Assembly (NCBI GenBank): GCA_020629415.1
Contig: JAHDDL010000022.1
Coordinates: 1,816 to 65,815 of the forward strand
DNA length: 64,000 nt
Direction of reading: 5' to 3'
From: Maribacter sp.
GTDB taxonomy: Bacteria; Bacteroidota; Bacteroidia; Flavobacteriales; Flavobacteriaceae
Under the pieces are notes generated by a model. The model saw only the letters and a list, made by a program, of their open reading frames with translations. It searched no databases and was not told where the DNA came from. A program made the position numbers and the translations under genes. Positions 26,138 through 35,207 of the stretch are shown piece by piece. How positions within the stretch are numbered: the stretch's first letter is position 1; the number at the start of each line of letters is the position of its first letter.

Positions 26138-26662
26138 ATGGAACTAAAATTTAAATTGTGTACACTTAGTAATCTTCATCAATTAAGACTTATTTCTGAA
26201 CAAACCTTTGTAACGGCTTTTGAGAAAGATAATGATCCTATAGATTTCAAAAAATATATTGAACAAGCTTTTGCATCCGTAAAAATCAAGAATGAACTTT
26301 TAAATTCTGAAAGTGAATTTTACTTTGCATATAAAAATGATGAGGTAGTCGGTTATTTCAAATTAAATGTAGGTGAAGCACAATCAGAACTAAAACATGA
26401 ATACAGCATTGAATTAGAGCGTATTTATGTGTTAGAAAGGTTTCAAGGTATGGGTTATGGAGAACAGTTTCTTCAGCACATAAAGTATATAGCTAAGAAC
26501 AGTAGTAAAGATATTTTATGGTTAGGTGTGTGGCAAAAGAACAAACGAGCTATACGGTTTTATGAACGTCACGGTTTTTATAAGTTTGATACTCACCCTT
26601 ATTTCATAGGCTCAGATAAGCAAACAGATTGGTTAATGCGTTTCAATTTAAGTACCTTGTAA
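26138..26662 (+). CDS. GNAT-family N-acetyltransferase
   Basis: A 174-residue acetyl-CoA-dependent acetyltransferase. Motif A, with the acetyl-CoA pyrophosphate loop, is RFQGMGYG (about residues 101-108), preceded by the typical beta-strand ELERIYVL and followed by WLGVWQKNKRAIRFYERHGF (motif B). The substrate could be a polyamine, amino sugar or protein N-terminus; sequence does not decide. It starts just after a terminator and is followed 16 bases later by a serine hydrolase gene, possibly in one operon. Confidence 0.9.
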   Translation: MELKFKLCTLSNLHQLRLISEQTFVTAFEKDNDPIDFKKYIEQAFASVKIKNELLNSESEFYFAYKNDEVVGYFKLNVGEAQSELKHEYSIELERIYVLERFQGMGYGEQFLQHIKYIAKNSSKDILWLGVWQKNKRAIRFYERHGFYKFDTHPYFIGSDKQTDWLMRFNLSTL

Positions 26663-26678
26663 CAACAAACTAATTCTC

Positions 26679-27827
26679 ATGAAATTACATCTTATTACTT
26701 TACTTGTGCTTTTTGGCATTCTTAACCTACAAGCACAAGAATACTATTTTCCAGAACGCAATGTTGATTGGGAAGTAAAATCTCCTGAAAATTTTAAAAT
26801 AAATAGTGCAAATCTTAAAGAAGCAGTAAATTTTGCAGAAGCAAATGAATACTCTGGTTCTAGAGATTTACGAATTGCAATTGTAAAAGGATTTGAAAAA
26901 GAACCGTTTCATAAAATACTAGGTCCGACAAAAAAGAGAGGTGGTCCTGCAGGTATGATTCTCAAAAAAGGGTATGTAGTTGCACAATGGGGAAATACTA
27001 AAAGAGTAGATATGACTTTTAGTGTCACCAAGAGTTTTTTAAGTACTATGGCAGGTCTTGCAGAAGACGAAGGAATTATTACTAACACCAAAAATTTGGT
27101 TGGTGAGTATATTTGGGATGGTACTTTTGACGGAGCGCATAATTCCAAGATTACTTGGGAGCATCTGTTGCAGCAAAATTCCGCTTGGTCTGGTGAACTG
27201 TGGGGAGGTAAAGATTGGGCGGATAGACCACCAAGTAATGGAGATATTGATGATTGGAAGTTAGCTATACCTAAAGAACCGGGTACGGTTATGGAGTATA
27301 ACGATGTGCGGGTAAACGTATTGGCATATTCGTTAACACATGTATGGCGCAAACCAATGCCGTTAGTCCTGAAAGAAAAAATTATGGACAAAATTGGTGC
27401 TTCATCTACATGGCGCTGGTTTGGCTATGATAATGCTTGGACAGAAATTGACGGGCTACAAATGAAATCTGTTACCGGTGGCGGGCATTCTGGTGCTGGA
27501 ATATTCATTAGTACACAAGATATGGCCCGTTTTGGTATGCTTTTCTTAAATAATGGTAAGTGGAAGAATGAAAGATTGATTTCTGAAGGTTGGATAAAAA
27601 AGGCAACTACACCGTCAATACCTAATGCTAATTATGGGTATATGTGGTGGTTAAATAAGAAAGGGGCTAGACATTGGGAAGGACTATCTGAAAATATTTT
27701 TTACGCTGCCGGTTTTGGGGGTAATTTCATTATCGTAGATAAAGAAAATGATGTTGTTGTGGTTACACGCTGGTTAGAGCCTAGTAAAGTTGGAGAGTTT
27801 ATGACCAAGGTAAATGCTGCTTTTTAA
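26679..27827 (+). CDS. Exported serine hydrolase, beta-lactamase/class C type
   Basis: A 382-residue protein with a signal peptide (cleaved near LNLQAQ, residue 20) and the penicillin-recognising fold: SxxK in FSVTKSF (Ser nucleophile), a YxN-like EYNDVRVN, and GGHSGAG in the place of the KTG box. Such proteins act as peptidases, esterases or amide hydrolases in the periplasm; true beta-lactamase activity is not implied. It converges with the aminotransferase gene, only nine bases separating the two ends. Confidence 0.88.
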   Translation: MKLHLITLLVLFGILNLQAQEYYFPERNVDWEVKSPENFKINSANLKEAVNFAEANEYSGSRDLRIAIVKGFEKEPFHKILGPTKKRGGPAGMILKKGYVVAQWGNTKRVDMTFSVTKSFLSTMAGLAEDEGIITNTKNLVGEYIWDGTFDGAHNSKITWEHLLQQNSAWSGELWGGKDWADRPPSNGDIDDWKLAIPKEPGTVMEYNDVRVNVLAYSLTHVWRKPMPLVLKEKIMDKIGASSTWRWFGYDNAWTEIDGLQMKSVTGGGHSGAGIFISTQDMARFGMLFLNNGKWKNERLISEGWIKKATTPSIPNANYGYMWWLNKKGARHWEGLSENIFYAAGFGGNFIIVDKENDVVVVTRWLEPSKVGEFMTKVNAAF

Positions 27828-27836
27828 CAATACCCT

Positions 27837-28994
27837 TTAGAGCTTGCATAAAATCTCTACTGCTTTCTCTAAGGTTTCTTTCTTTTTGGCAAAGCAGAAC
27901 CTTAGCATAAAATCATTTCTGTTATCAACATTAAATGATGAAATAGGAATAGAGGCCAATCCATTTTCTATAATTATACGTCTGCTAATATCTTCATCTT
28001 CTTCCTTGGAAATGTTGGTATAATCTAATAATTGAAAATAGGTTCCTAGAGAAGGTTTGAACTTAAACTTGGACGATTTTAATCCATTTAGGAAGAAATC
28101 TCGTTTTTCTTGGTAAAAATTGTTCAAATCTAAATAATGTGATGGGTGCTTTAAATAATCAGCCATTGCACGTTGTACCGGATGATCTACACAGAAAACC
28201 GCAAATTGATGTACTTTTCTAAATTCGGCCATCAATTCAGCAGGAGCTACGCAATAGCCAATTTTCCACCCCGTTACATGAAACGTTTTCCCAAAAGAAG
28301 CACAGACAAAACTTCTACTGGCTAAATCAGGAAATTTTGAAGCACTTTCATGAACTTGTCCATCAAAAGTGATATGCTCATAAACCTCGTCGCTCAAAAG
28401 GATGATATTGGTGGGTTTTAATATCCTTTCTAACTCTTCCATATCGGATTTTGTTAGAACGGTACCAGTGGGGTTGTGGGGTGTATTTAAAATTACCATT
28501 TTGGTTTTATCGGTAATCTTATTTTCAAAGGCTGACCAATCTATTTTATAATCTGGGGCATCTAATTGGACATAAACAGGTATTCCTCCATTTAACGTAA
28601 TTGCAGGCTCATAACAATCGTAGGCTGGTTTTATAATAATTACCTCATCACCTTTGTTGATAAAGGCTGTAATGGCGGTAAAAATAGCTTGAGTGGCTCC
28701 TACAGTTATTGTTACTTCATCAGCGGGAGAATAAGTACGTTGATGTAACGATGCGATTTTCTCTGAAATAATCTCTCTTAGGCTAAAATATCCTTGCATG
28801 GGTGCATATTGGTTATGACCATTAATTAATGCATCGTTAACCAATGATATTAATTTCTCATCTGCCTTAAAATTGGGGAAACCTTGTGAGAGATCAAGTG
28901 CAGCATGCTTTCTCGCAAGGTTGCCTACTGTAGTAAATATGGTAGTTTTTACATCTGGTAGTTTTGATGCCCGTTTGTACTGATTATAATCCAT
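27837..28994 (-). CDS. Methionine aminotransferase, PLP class I
   Basis: A 385-residue fold-type I aminotransferase closest to YbdL, which moves the amino group of methionine (and aromatic amino acids) to a keto acid. The Schiff-base lysine lies in SFGKTFHVTGWKIGY; other blocks are LSQGFPNF, GATQAIF and NTPHNPTG. The start at 28994 (MDYNQYKRAS) is preferred since the longer frame adds 11 residues unlike the family. Role in methionine salvage is likely but not certain. Confidence 0.88.
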   Translation of the reverse strand: MDYNQYKRASKLPDVKTTIFTTVGNLARKHAALDLSQGFPNFKADEKLISLVNDALINGHNQYAPMQGYFSLREIISEKIASLHQRTYSPADEVTITVGATQAIFTAITAFINKGDEVIIIKPAYDCYEPAITLNGGIPVYVQLDAPDYKIDWSAFENKITDKTKMVILNTPHNPTGTVLTKSDMEELERILKPTNIILLSDEVYEHITFDGQVHESASKFPDLASRSFVCASFGKTFHVTGWKIGYCVAPAELMAEFRKVHQFAVFCVDHPVQRAMADYLKHPSHYLDLNNFYQEKRDFFLNGLKSSKFKFKPSLGTYFQLLDYTNISKEEDEDISRRIIIENGLASIPISSFNVDNRNDFMLRFCFAKKKETLEKAVEILCKL

Positions 28995-29027
28995 AGTGGT
29001 AAAAGTAATAATTTTAATTACGGACAT

Positions 29028-29062
29028 AAAAAAAGCTCAACCAACTGGTTGAGCTTTTTTTT
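29028..29062. terminator. Bidirectional terminator downstream of the PfpI gene
   Basis: A7-GCTCAACC-AACT-GGTTGAGC-T8, perfect symmetrical hairpin. It ends the minus-strand transcript of the DJ-1/PfpI gene before the aminotransferase gene. Confidence 0.92.
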
Positions 29063-29078
29063 GTTTTAATCAATTTAA

Positions 29079-29624
29079 TTAGGCATGTTGCATTTCATGC
29101 TTTCCTTCTTTAATTTCCTCAATTAATTTAGAATTAAAAGCAGGTAAATCATCAGGATTTCTACTGGTTACAAATCCTTCATCAACTACGACCTCTTGGT
29201 CCACCCAATTGGCTCCGGCATTGATCAAATCATCCTTAATTGAATTAAATGAAGTCATTTTTCTCCCTTTTACAACACCTGCACTTATCAATGTCCATGG
29301 TGCATGGCAAATAGCTGCTACAGGTTTTTTCAATTTAAAAAAGTCTCTTACAAAATCTAATGCCGTCTCTTCCCTTCTTAGTAAATCAGGGTTTATTACC
29401 CCGCCTGGTAACACCAATGCGTTGTAGTCCTCTGCTCTAACTTCGTTCAAGGTTTTATCTACAGTGTAGCTGTTAGTCCAGTTTCCATCTGCCCAACCTT
29501 TTATTTCTCCTTTTTCTAAACTTACTATTTCAACATTAAAGCCTTCTTTTTCCATGGCTTCTTTTGGAGATTTTAATTCACTTTCCTCAAATCCATTTGT
29601 AGCTAATATTGCTATCCTCTTCAT
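29079..29624 (-). CDS. DJ-1/PfpI-family protein
   Basis: A 181-residue class I glutamine-amidotransferase-like protein of the PfpI/YhbO type. The nucleophile Cys sits in VAAICHAPW (about residue 107), with the following His, and the conserved Glu is in FEESELKSP near the N-terminus. Family members act as stress-protective deglycases, chaperones or proteases; the sequence fits any of these. Monocistronic, ended by a strong terminator. Confidence 0.92.
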   Translation of the reverse strand: MKRIAILATNGFEESELKSPKEAMEKEGFNVEIVSLEKGEIKGWADGNWTNSYTVDKTLNEVRAEDYNALVLPGGVINPDLLRREETALDFVRDFFKLKKPVAAICHAPWTLISAGVVKGRKMTSFNSIKDDLINAGANWVDQEVVVDEGFVTSRNPDDLPAFNSKLIEEIKEGKHEMQHA

Positions 29625-29755
29625 AATATATAGTTTTTAACGATTAATAATTTCTTTGATACTAAGTTACATATCATAGAAGGCAATGTCCGTTAAAGGT
29701 CTATTAATAAAGGGCTGGCAAGGGTTAAACATTTATTAAATGAACTTGATAAAAT

Positions 29756-30238
29756 TCAGTATGTGCTCATTTGCACTCTATTTAAGTGTCGCAAGGTCTT
29801 TTCTAAACATTGTTCTAAGTTTTTTTTGATATCCGTTTCCCAAAATCTAAATACGGTATAACCCATAGCGATTAGTTTTTCGTTTACTTCAGCGTCTCGC
29901 TGCATATTGCGTTCTATTTTGGCTATCCAAAATTCTCTGTTAGTTTTTACTTTAGGTTTACGTTCTTCCCAGTTTTTACCATGCCAATATTCGCCATCTA
30001 TAAATATGACCGTTTTATATTTGGGTAGTGCTATGTCAGGTTTGCCTATTAACTTTTTATAATCGATACGATATCTATATCCAGCGGCATAAAGGGCTTT
30101 TCTAAAAGCAAGTTCCGGTTTTGTGTTCTTGCCTTTTATTTTGCTCATTATTTTAGAGCGTTGTGGCGTAGTATAGAAACCGGACGCTTCGTTGAACCTG
30201 GGTACTTTTATTCGTTCTTTGGAATAGTCTTTGGACAT
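29756..30238 (-). CDS. Very short patch repair-type endonuclease (Vsr fold), orphan
   Basis: A 160-residue Vsr-family nuclease with the restriction-endonuclease-like core: MSKIKGKNTKPELAFRKAL, GKPDIALPKYKTVIFIDGEYWHG (catalytic Asp near residue 75 and metal-site residues) and the FWxxKIxRNxxRD helix. Classical Vsr nicks at T:G mismatches made by deamination of 5-methylcytosine and is encoded beside a dcm-type methylase. No methylase gene is present in this window, so the target is unclear. A short N-terminal extension precedes the core. Confidence 0.85.
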   Translation of the reverse strand: MSKDYSKERIKVPRFNEASGFYTTPQRSKIMSKIKGKNTKPELAFRKALYAAGYRYRIDYKKLIGKPDIALPKYKTVIFIDGEYWHGKNWEERKPKVKTNREFWIAKIERNMQRDAEVNEKLIAMGYTVFRFWETDIKKNLEQCLEKTLRHLNRVQMSTY

Positions 30239-30250
30239 CTCTTAAAAATA

Positions 30251-30283
30251 AAAAATCTCGAACCTTTACGGTCGAGATTTTTT
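30251..30283. terminator. Terminator downstream of sdhB
   Basis: TCTCGA-A-CC / GG-TCGAGA stem with one bulged A, 5-base loop and A/T runs on both flanks, placed 20 bases after the sdhB stop on the minus strand. Confidence 0.85.
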
Positions 30284-30303
30284 AAAACTTTATGATTCTA
30301 AGC

Positions 30304-31050
30304 TTAACTTTTTACATTAGCGCTTAAAAATTCTCTGTTCATTCTTGCAATGTTTTCCAAAGAAATTCCTTTAGGACATTCAACTTCACAGGCACCTGTA
30401 TTCGTGCAATTCCCAAAACCTTCTAGATCCATTTGGGCAACCATATTCTTAACACGGTCAACAGCTTCTACCTGACCTTGTGGCAATAAAGCATATTGTG
30501 ACACTTTTGCACCTACAAATAACATAGCCGAAGCATTTTTACAGCTTGCTACACAAGCACCGCAGCCAATACAGGTTGCTGCATCCATAGCCTCATCAGC
30601 TGCATGTTTGGAAATAAGCGTTGCGTTTGCATCTTGCGTATTACCTGATGTATTTACAGAGATATAACCTCCGGCGTGTTGTATACGATCAAAAGCACTT
30701 CTGTCAACAACCAAATCTTTTATAACCGGAAAGGCTTTTGCCCTAAAAGGCTCTATAGTTATGGTATCACCGTCTTTGAACATTCTCATGTGCAATTGAC
30801 AAGTGGTTACTCCTCTATCCGGTCCATGAGCCTCACCATTAATGAACATAGAGCACATACCACAAATACCTTCCCTACAATCATGATCAAAAGCTACAGG
30901 CTCTTCGCCTTTATTTATTAATTGTTCGTTAAGAACATCCATCATTTCTAAAAAGGACATGTGTTCAGATATTTCTGTCACTTTATAGTCGACCATTTTA
31001 CCCTTGTCGTTCGCGTCTGATTGACGCCAAATTTTAAGTGTTAAGTTCAT
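30304..31050 (-). CDS. sdhB: Succinate dehydrogenase/fumarate reductase iron-sulfur subunit
   Basis: A 248-residue subunit carrying three Fe-S centres. The [2Fe-2S] site is CREGICGMC (about residues 59-67) with a later Cys; the ferredoxin-type part has [11 protein letters not shown] and [12 protein letters not shown], the second set with spacing expected for the [3Fe-4S]/[4Fe-4S] pair. It passes electrons from SdhA to the membrane quinone site. Last gene of sdhCAB, ten bases after sdhA. Confidence 0.97.
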   Translation of the reverse strand: MNLTLKIWRQSDANDKGKMVDYKVTEISEHMSFLEMMDVLNEQLINKGEEPVAFDHDCREGICGMCSMFINGEAHGPDRGVTTCQLHMRMFKDGDTITIEPFRAKAFPVIKDLVVDRSAFDRIQHAGGYISVNTSGNTQDANATLISKHAADEAMDAATCIGCGACVASCKNASAMLFVGAKVSQYALLPQGQVEAVDRVKNMVAQMDLEGFGNCTNTGACEVECPKGISLENIARMNREFLSANVKS

Positions 31051-31060
31051 GTTACCTTCT

Positions 31061-33061
31061 TTATTTATAACTTCTTTCTTTAACTTCTATATTTTCATAA
31101 ACGAGTTCTTCTTTATGCAATACAGCATCTTTTGGTTCTCCTTTATACTCCCAAGCAGAAACAAATTGAAACTCTGATAGTCTTTTTGCTTCACCTTCTT
31201 CTGTTTGATGTTCTTCTCTAAAGTGGCCACCTGCAGACTCTTCCCTAACAAGTGCATCTTTAGCGAATAATTCTCCTAACTCCAAGAAATCTGCAACTCT
31301 TCCTGCTTTTGCTAATTGCTCGTTGTATTCGGTTGTTGTTCCCGGAACATTTACGTTTTTCCAGAAATCTTTTCTAAGGGCCGATATTTCATCGATTGCA
31401 CTTTTCAATCCTTCTGCATTACGTGACATACCACATTTATCCCACATGATCTTACCTAATTTCTTATGGTAATAATCTACAGAATGTTCTCCTTTATTAT
31501 TGATAAAAAAGTTTATTCTATCGGTTACTTCTTTTTCCGCGGCATCGAATTCTGGTGTGTCGGTAGGTATTTTACCTGTTATAATGTCATTAGATAAATA
31601 ATCGCCAATAGTATATGGTAAAACAAAATAACCATCTGCCAAACCTTGCATAAGTGCAGAAGCACCTAATCGGTTTGCACCATGATCAGAGAAGTTGGCT
31701 TCACCAATAGCATAACACCCAGGTATTGTAGTCATTAAATTGTAATCTACCCAAACACCTCCCATGGTATAATGAACAGCTGGATAGATCATCATAGGTG
31801 TCTTATATGGGTCTTGATCAACGATTTTCTCATACATTTGAAAAAGGTTACCATATTTTGCTTTTACGATAGCGGCACCTAGTTCATAAATTTTGTCTGC
31901 AGATGCATTGTTGATACCGTGTATCTTTGCTTGCTCCTTTCCGTATCTTTCAATAGCGGCTGCAAAATCCAAATAAACAGCTTCACCTGTTGCATTTACT
32001 CCGTAACCGGCATCACAACGTTCTTTTGCTGCTCTAGATGCAACATCACGTGGTACAAGGTTACCAAATGCAGGGTACCTTCTTTCTAAGTAGTAATCTC
32101 TTTCGTCTTCAGATAGATCGGTCGGTTTTTTCTTGCCTTCACGTATTGCCTTAACATCTTCAAGATTTTTAGGAACCCAAATACGTCCATCATTACGCAA
32201 AGACTCTGACATTAACGTAAGTTTAGACTGGTAGTCTCCTGAACGTGGAATACACGTTGGGTGGATTTGAGTATAACATGGGTTGGCAAAAAAAGCTCCC
32301 TTTTTATGTATTTTCCAAGATGCGGTAACGTTAGATCCCATTGCATTTGTAGATAGGAAATATACATTTCCATAACCACCTGATGCTATAACCACTGCAT
32401 GTGCGGAATGACGTTCTATTTCACCGGTAACTAAATTACGGGCAATAATACCACGTGCCTTGCCGTCTATCTTAACAACATCTAACATTTCATGACGGTT
32501 GAACGGAGTAATTTTACCTCGTGCAATTTGTCTGTTCATGGCAGAATAGGCACCTAATAATAATTGTTGTCCTGTCTGTCCTTTTGCGTAAAAAGTTCTT
32601 GAAACCAATACACCACCAAACGAACGGTTGTCTAGTAGTCCGCCATAATCACGTGCAAAAGGAACCCCTTGTGCTACACATTGGTCAATAATATTCGCAG
32701 AAACTTCTGCCAATCTATATACGTTTGCTTCTCTTGAACGGTAATCACCACCTTTTACGGTATCGTAAAATAAACGGTAGGTAGAATCACCATCTCCTTG
32801 ATAGTTCTTTGCAGCGTTAATACCACCTTGTGCAGCAATAGAGTGCGCTCTTCTTGGAGAATCTTGATAGCAAAATGTTTTTACATTATAGCCTAATTCC
32901 GCTAAAGTTGCGGCAGCGGAACCCCCTGCCAATCCTGTTCCAACAACTATAATGTCAATATTACGTTTGTTGGCAGGGTTAACCAAATCTATATGATTCT
33001 TATAATCGGTCCACTTCGTTTCCAACGGACCTTTAGGTACTTTTGAGTCTAATACAGACAT
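31061..33061 (-). CDS. sdhA: Succinate dehydrogenase/fumarate reductase flavoprotein subunit
   Basis: A 666-residue flavoprotein that oxidises succinate to fumarate in the TCA cycle. FAD-binding [19 protein letters not shown] (about 42-60), the flavin-linking His region [14 protein letters not shown], and the substrate arginine/histidine blocks near HPTCIPRSG and [11 protein letters not shown] are intact. The long form is that of the type-B enzymes of Bacteroidota and epsilon-proteobacteria. It lies between sdhC and sdhB with short gaps (12 and 10 bases). Confidence 0.98.
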   Translation of the reverse strand: MSVLDSKVPKGPLETKWTDYKNHIDLVNPANKRNIDIIVVGTGLAGGSAAATLAELGYNVKTFCYQDSPRRAHSIAAQGGINAAKNYQGDGDSTYRLFYDTVKGGDYRSREANVYRLAEVSANIIDQCVAQGVPFARDYGGLLDNRSFGGVLVSRTFYAKGQTGQQLLLGAYSAMNRQIARGKITPFNRHEMLDVVKIDGKARGIIARNLVTGEIERHSAHAVVIASGGYGNVYFLSTNAMGSNVTASWKIHKKGAFFANPCYTQIHPTCIPRSGDYQSKLTLMSESLRNDGRIWVPKNLEDVKAIREGKKKPTDLSEDERDYYLERRYPAFGNLVPRDVASRAAKERCDAGYGVNATGEAVYLDFAAAIERYGKEQAKIHGINNASADKIYELGAAIVKAKYGNLFQMYEKIVDQDPYKTPMMIYPAVHYTMGGVWVDYNLMTTIPGCYAIGEANFSDHGANRLGASALMQGLADGYFVLPYTIGDYLSNDIITGKIPTDTPEFDAAEKEVTDRINFFINNKGEHSVDYYHKKLGKIMWDKCGMSRNAEGLKSAIDEISALRKDFWKNVNVPGTTTEYNEQLAKAGRVADFLELGELFAKDALVREESAGGHFREEHQTEEGEAKRLSEFQFVSAWEYKGEPKDAVLHKEELVYENIEVKERSYK

Positions 33062-33073
33062 AAGTAATAGGTA

Positions 33074-33754
33074 TTAATGATGATTAAAATGATGAAAAAG
33101 AGCAATGAAAATAAATCCTAAAGGAATTATTATAGCATACGCTTTACCAAACAATTGTAATTTTTCTTTTCTCATACTAGATGCACCTGCAGATTGAAAT
33201 GCAGAACTAAAACCGTGCATTAGATGAAGCGATAAGAATACGAAGGCTATTACATAAGCGCCAACACGTAATGGGCTTTCGAATTTATGGGCAAGTTCCT
33301 GATAATAACGAAAACCTTCACCGTTACCCAATAATCCGGACATATCACCCTGAATGTATTTGGTGTTTATTTCTGGAAACCAGAAATCTATGAAATGCAG
33401 TACAAGGAATGCCAAAATGCATAAACCACTGTAAATCATGTTTCGGCTCATCCAAGATGAATTGGCAGCCCCATTGTTCTTAGCATATTTTTTCACTCTT
33501 GCACTTCTATTTCTGGCTTCTAAAATGAAACCCATCACAAAATGATAGATAACACCAAAAATTAAAATTGGTTGCAAAACATATTGTACGGCCCAAAAGG
33601 TCCCCATAAAATGCGATGCTTCATTAAACGCATCGGGGCTAAAAACCGATAAGATGTTTATTGCAAAATGCTGAAGTAGAAAAAACATTAAAAAGAAAGC
33701 AGAAAGTGCCATTGCGTACTTTCTACCAATCGAAGATTTAAAAAATCCGCTCAT
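33074..33754 (-). CDS. sdhC: Succinate dehydrogenase cytochrome b subunit
   Basis: A 226-residue membrane subunit with five hydrophobic helices and several His residues in helices (HFAINIL, HFVMGFI, LHFIDFW, HLMHGFSSAFQSAG) that fit the two haem b groups of single-subunit type-B anchors. It anchors SdhAB and passes electrons to menaquinone. First gene of the sdhCAB operon; the upstream 180 bases contain a perfect 18-bp palindrome. Confidence 0.95.
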   Translation of the reverse strand: MSGFFKSSIGRKYAMALSAFFLMFFLLQHFAINILSVFSPDAFNEASHFMGTFWAVQYVLQPILIFGVIYHFVMGFILEARNRSARVKKYAKNNGAANSSWMSRNMIYSGLCILAFLVLHFIDFWFPEINTKYIQGDMSGLLGNGEGFRYYQELAHKFESPLRVGAYVIAFVFLSLHLMHGFSSAFQSAGASSMRKEKLQLFGKAYAIIIPLGFIFIALFHHFNHH

Positions 33755-33834
33755 TAGTCGTTAATTTTATATGCGAAGTTACATCACAAGCTAGTTATTA
33801 ACAAGAATTAAGCAGTTTTAGTATATCAATTTAG

Positions 33835-33852
33835 ATTGATTTTAAAATCAAT
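33835..33852. promoter_or_regulatory. 18-bp perfect palindrome upstream of sdhCAB
   Basis: ATTGATTTTAAAATCAAT, 81 bases upstream of the sdhC start on the minus strand and about 80 bases beyond the end of the next gene. It may be an operator for a dimeric regulator, or a weak hairpin; AT-rich content makes chance possible. Confidence 0.35.
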
Positions 33853-33933
33853 TTTGTAGATGTTTAATAAATTTTGAAAATATATGCTTCTATTTTGATA
33901 AACATTCAACAAAAAAAATGGCATCTCTGAATT

Positions 33934-34353
33934 TTATTTTGATTTTTTTGAAATCTCCAGAGCCCAAACAACAGCTTCATCCAAATCTGTGAATGATTTG
34001 ATCCTTTTTGGGAAAATTAATTTCTTTATTATGGAGCTTAATAAATTGTTTTTCAATGGCCCTACCGAAGCTATATACTGCATGTCAAAACGATTTTTAT
34101 GATACTTGAACCATTCAAAAGGAGCTACACGATATTTGTTTACCCTGTTGGCAATATAGATTAGTGGAATGTCATTATCATATATTTCCTGGGCGGCGTA
34201 CACTGTTTTTTTTGCATTTTGCCATTTAAAATGTGCTCCCTCATTCATTTCAGAGATGACAATACCTCCTTTGAAGAAATAGAATACACCAAATTCAAAT
34301 TCTCTAATCTCCTTAATTTGATTAATCAATTCGAGTTCTCGAACTCTTTTCAT
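33934..34353 (-). CDS. STAS/SpoIIAA-like hypothetical protein
   Basis: A 139-residue soluble protein. The pattern of strands (FEFGVFYFFKGGIVISEMNEG) and the segment DMQYIASVGPLKNNLLSSIIKKLI, with Val-Trp-Ala-Leu near the end (LDEAVVWAL), resemble flavobacterial STAS-like proteins I cannot name. It is monocistronic, with TAnnTTTG upstream. Role unknown. Confidence 0.65.
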   Translation of the reverse strand: MKRVRELELINQIKEIREFEFGVFYFFKGGIVISEMNEGAHFKWQNAKKTVYAAQEIYDNDIPLIYIANRVNKYRVAPFEWFKYHKNRFDMQYIASVGPLKNNLLSSIIKKLIFPKRIKSFTDLDEAVVWALEISKKSK

Positions 34354-34372
34354 GCCTATTATTGTCAGATGT

Positions 34373-34380
34373 CAAAGATA
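34373..34380 (-). promoter_or_regulatory. Promoter -7 element for the STAS-like gene
   Basis: TATCTTTG on the minus strand, 19 bases before the start codon at 34353. Confidence 0.5.
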
Positions 34381-34462
34381 CTGGTTATTAAGCCAATAGC
34401 TTGTAAAAACATCGACGAACGGTATGGTTATTAGTTAGGAGCCTTTTCTAGATATGTATCAA

Positions 34463-34852
34463 TTATTTCTCCATATCCTTCAACTGAATTTCTAATGCTT
34501 TGGTCGATAATTGAACCTCTATCAATGACAAGACCAACGATACCATCAATGCGAATAAACTAATACTAAATATCAAATTAGCCCAAAATGCAAGTTCTAC
34601 GTAAATTAAGGTCATTGTAATTACTGCCAATAAAAAACTGAAAATGGCAGTGGCTTGCATGTTTTTGATAATGGTGAGTCGTTTACGTAATTTTTGAACT
34701 TGTAGCCCAACGGATTGCGATGCCGTTTCTTGATATTTTTGATGTAATTGGCGTATTAATGCGGCAATGGCCAAGTATCTTGCATTGTATGCCAGCATTG
34801 TTAATGAAATGGCAGGGAAAAGTAGTGCCGGTATGCCTAAAGTGAGTTCCAT
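34463..34852 (-). CDS. DUF2721 membrane protein
   Basis: A 129-residue protein with an N-terminal hydrophobic helix (about 4-25, LGIPALLFPAISLTMLAYNARY), a central basic helix and two C-terminal hydrophobic helices (about 70-112). The pattern fits DUF2721, small integral membrane proteins of unknown function. It follows the cupin gene by 12 bases and is the last gene of the peptidase/propeller unit. Confidence 0.78.
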   Translation of the reverse strand: MELTLGIPALLFPAISLTMLAYNARYLAIAALIRQLHQKYQETASQSVGLQVQKLRKRLTIIKNMQATAIFSFLLAVITMTLIYVELAFWANLIFSISLFALMVSLVLSLIEVQLSTKALEIQLKDMEK

Positions 34853-34864
34853 AAATAATAATTC

Positions 34865-35203
34865 TTAATCTGTAGCTATTCCAAAATAGGTCCAAGTTAC
34901 ATTTTGGTCAAATGGGTTATGTTGGCCATGTAATTCACCAGGGGCTATGGTGATGCATTTTCCAGGACCAACCTCATAATCCTTTCCTGAAATAGTAAAT
35001 ACGGCTTTACCGGTCTGTATATGAAAGACTTCAAACATAGTATCATGTTTATGAAGCTCAACTTTTTGACCAGGTTTAAAAATAGCGGTACCGTACATCA
35101 TTAATTGTGGTATTTCACCACGATTTATCAATGTCTTTTTCTTAATACTTGGGTCATGGCTAACACCTAGTTCCGGTAACTCGTTCCAATCTACTATTTT
35201 CAT
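34865..35203 (-). CDS. Single-domain cupin protein
   Basis: A 112-residue small-barrel cupin. Cupin motif 1 is seen in KVELHKHDTMFEVFHIQTGKA (metal-type His/His/Glu) and motif 2 in PGELHGQHNP. Such proteins bind a metal ion and a small ligand, acting as enzymes, sensors or storage proteins; which is not decidable here. It begins four bases after the Asp-box propeller gene, so the two are co-transcribed. Confidence 0.85.
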   Translation of the reverse strand: MKIVDWNELPELGVSHDPSIKKKTLINRGEIPQLMMYGTAIFKPGQKVELHKHDTMFEVFHIQTGKAVFTISGKDYEVGPGKCITIAPGELHGQHNPFDQNVTWTYFGIATD

Positions 35204-35207
35204 TGTG

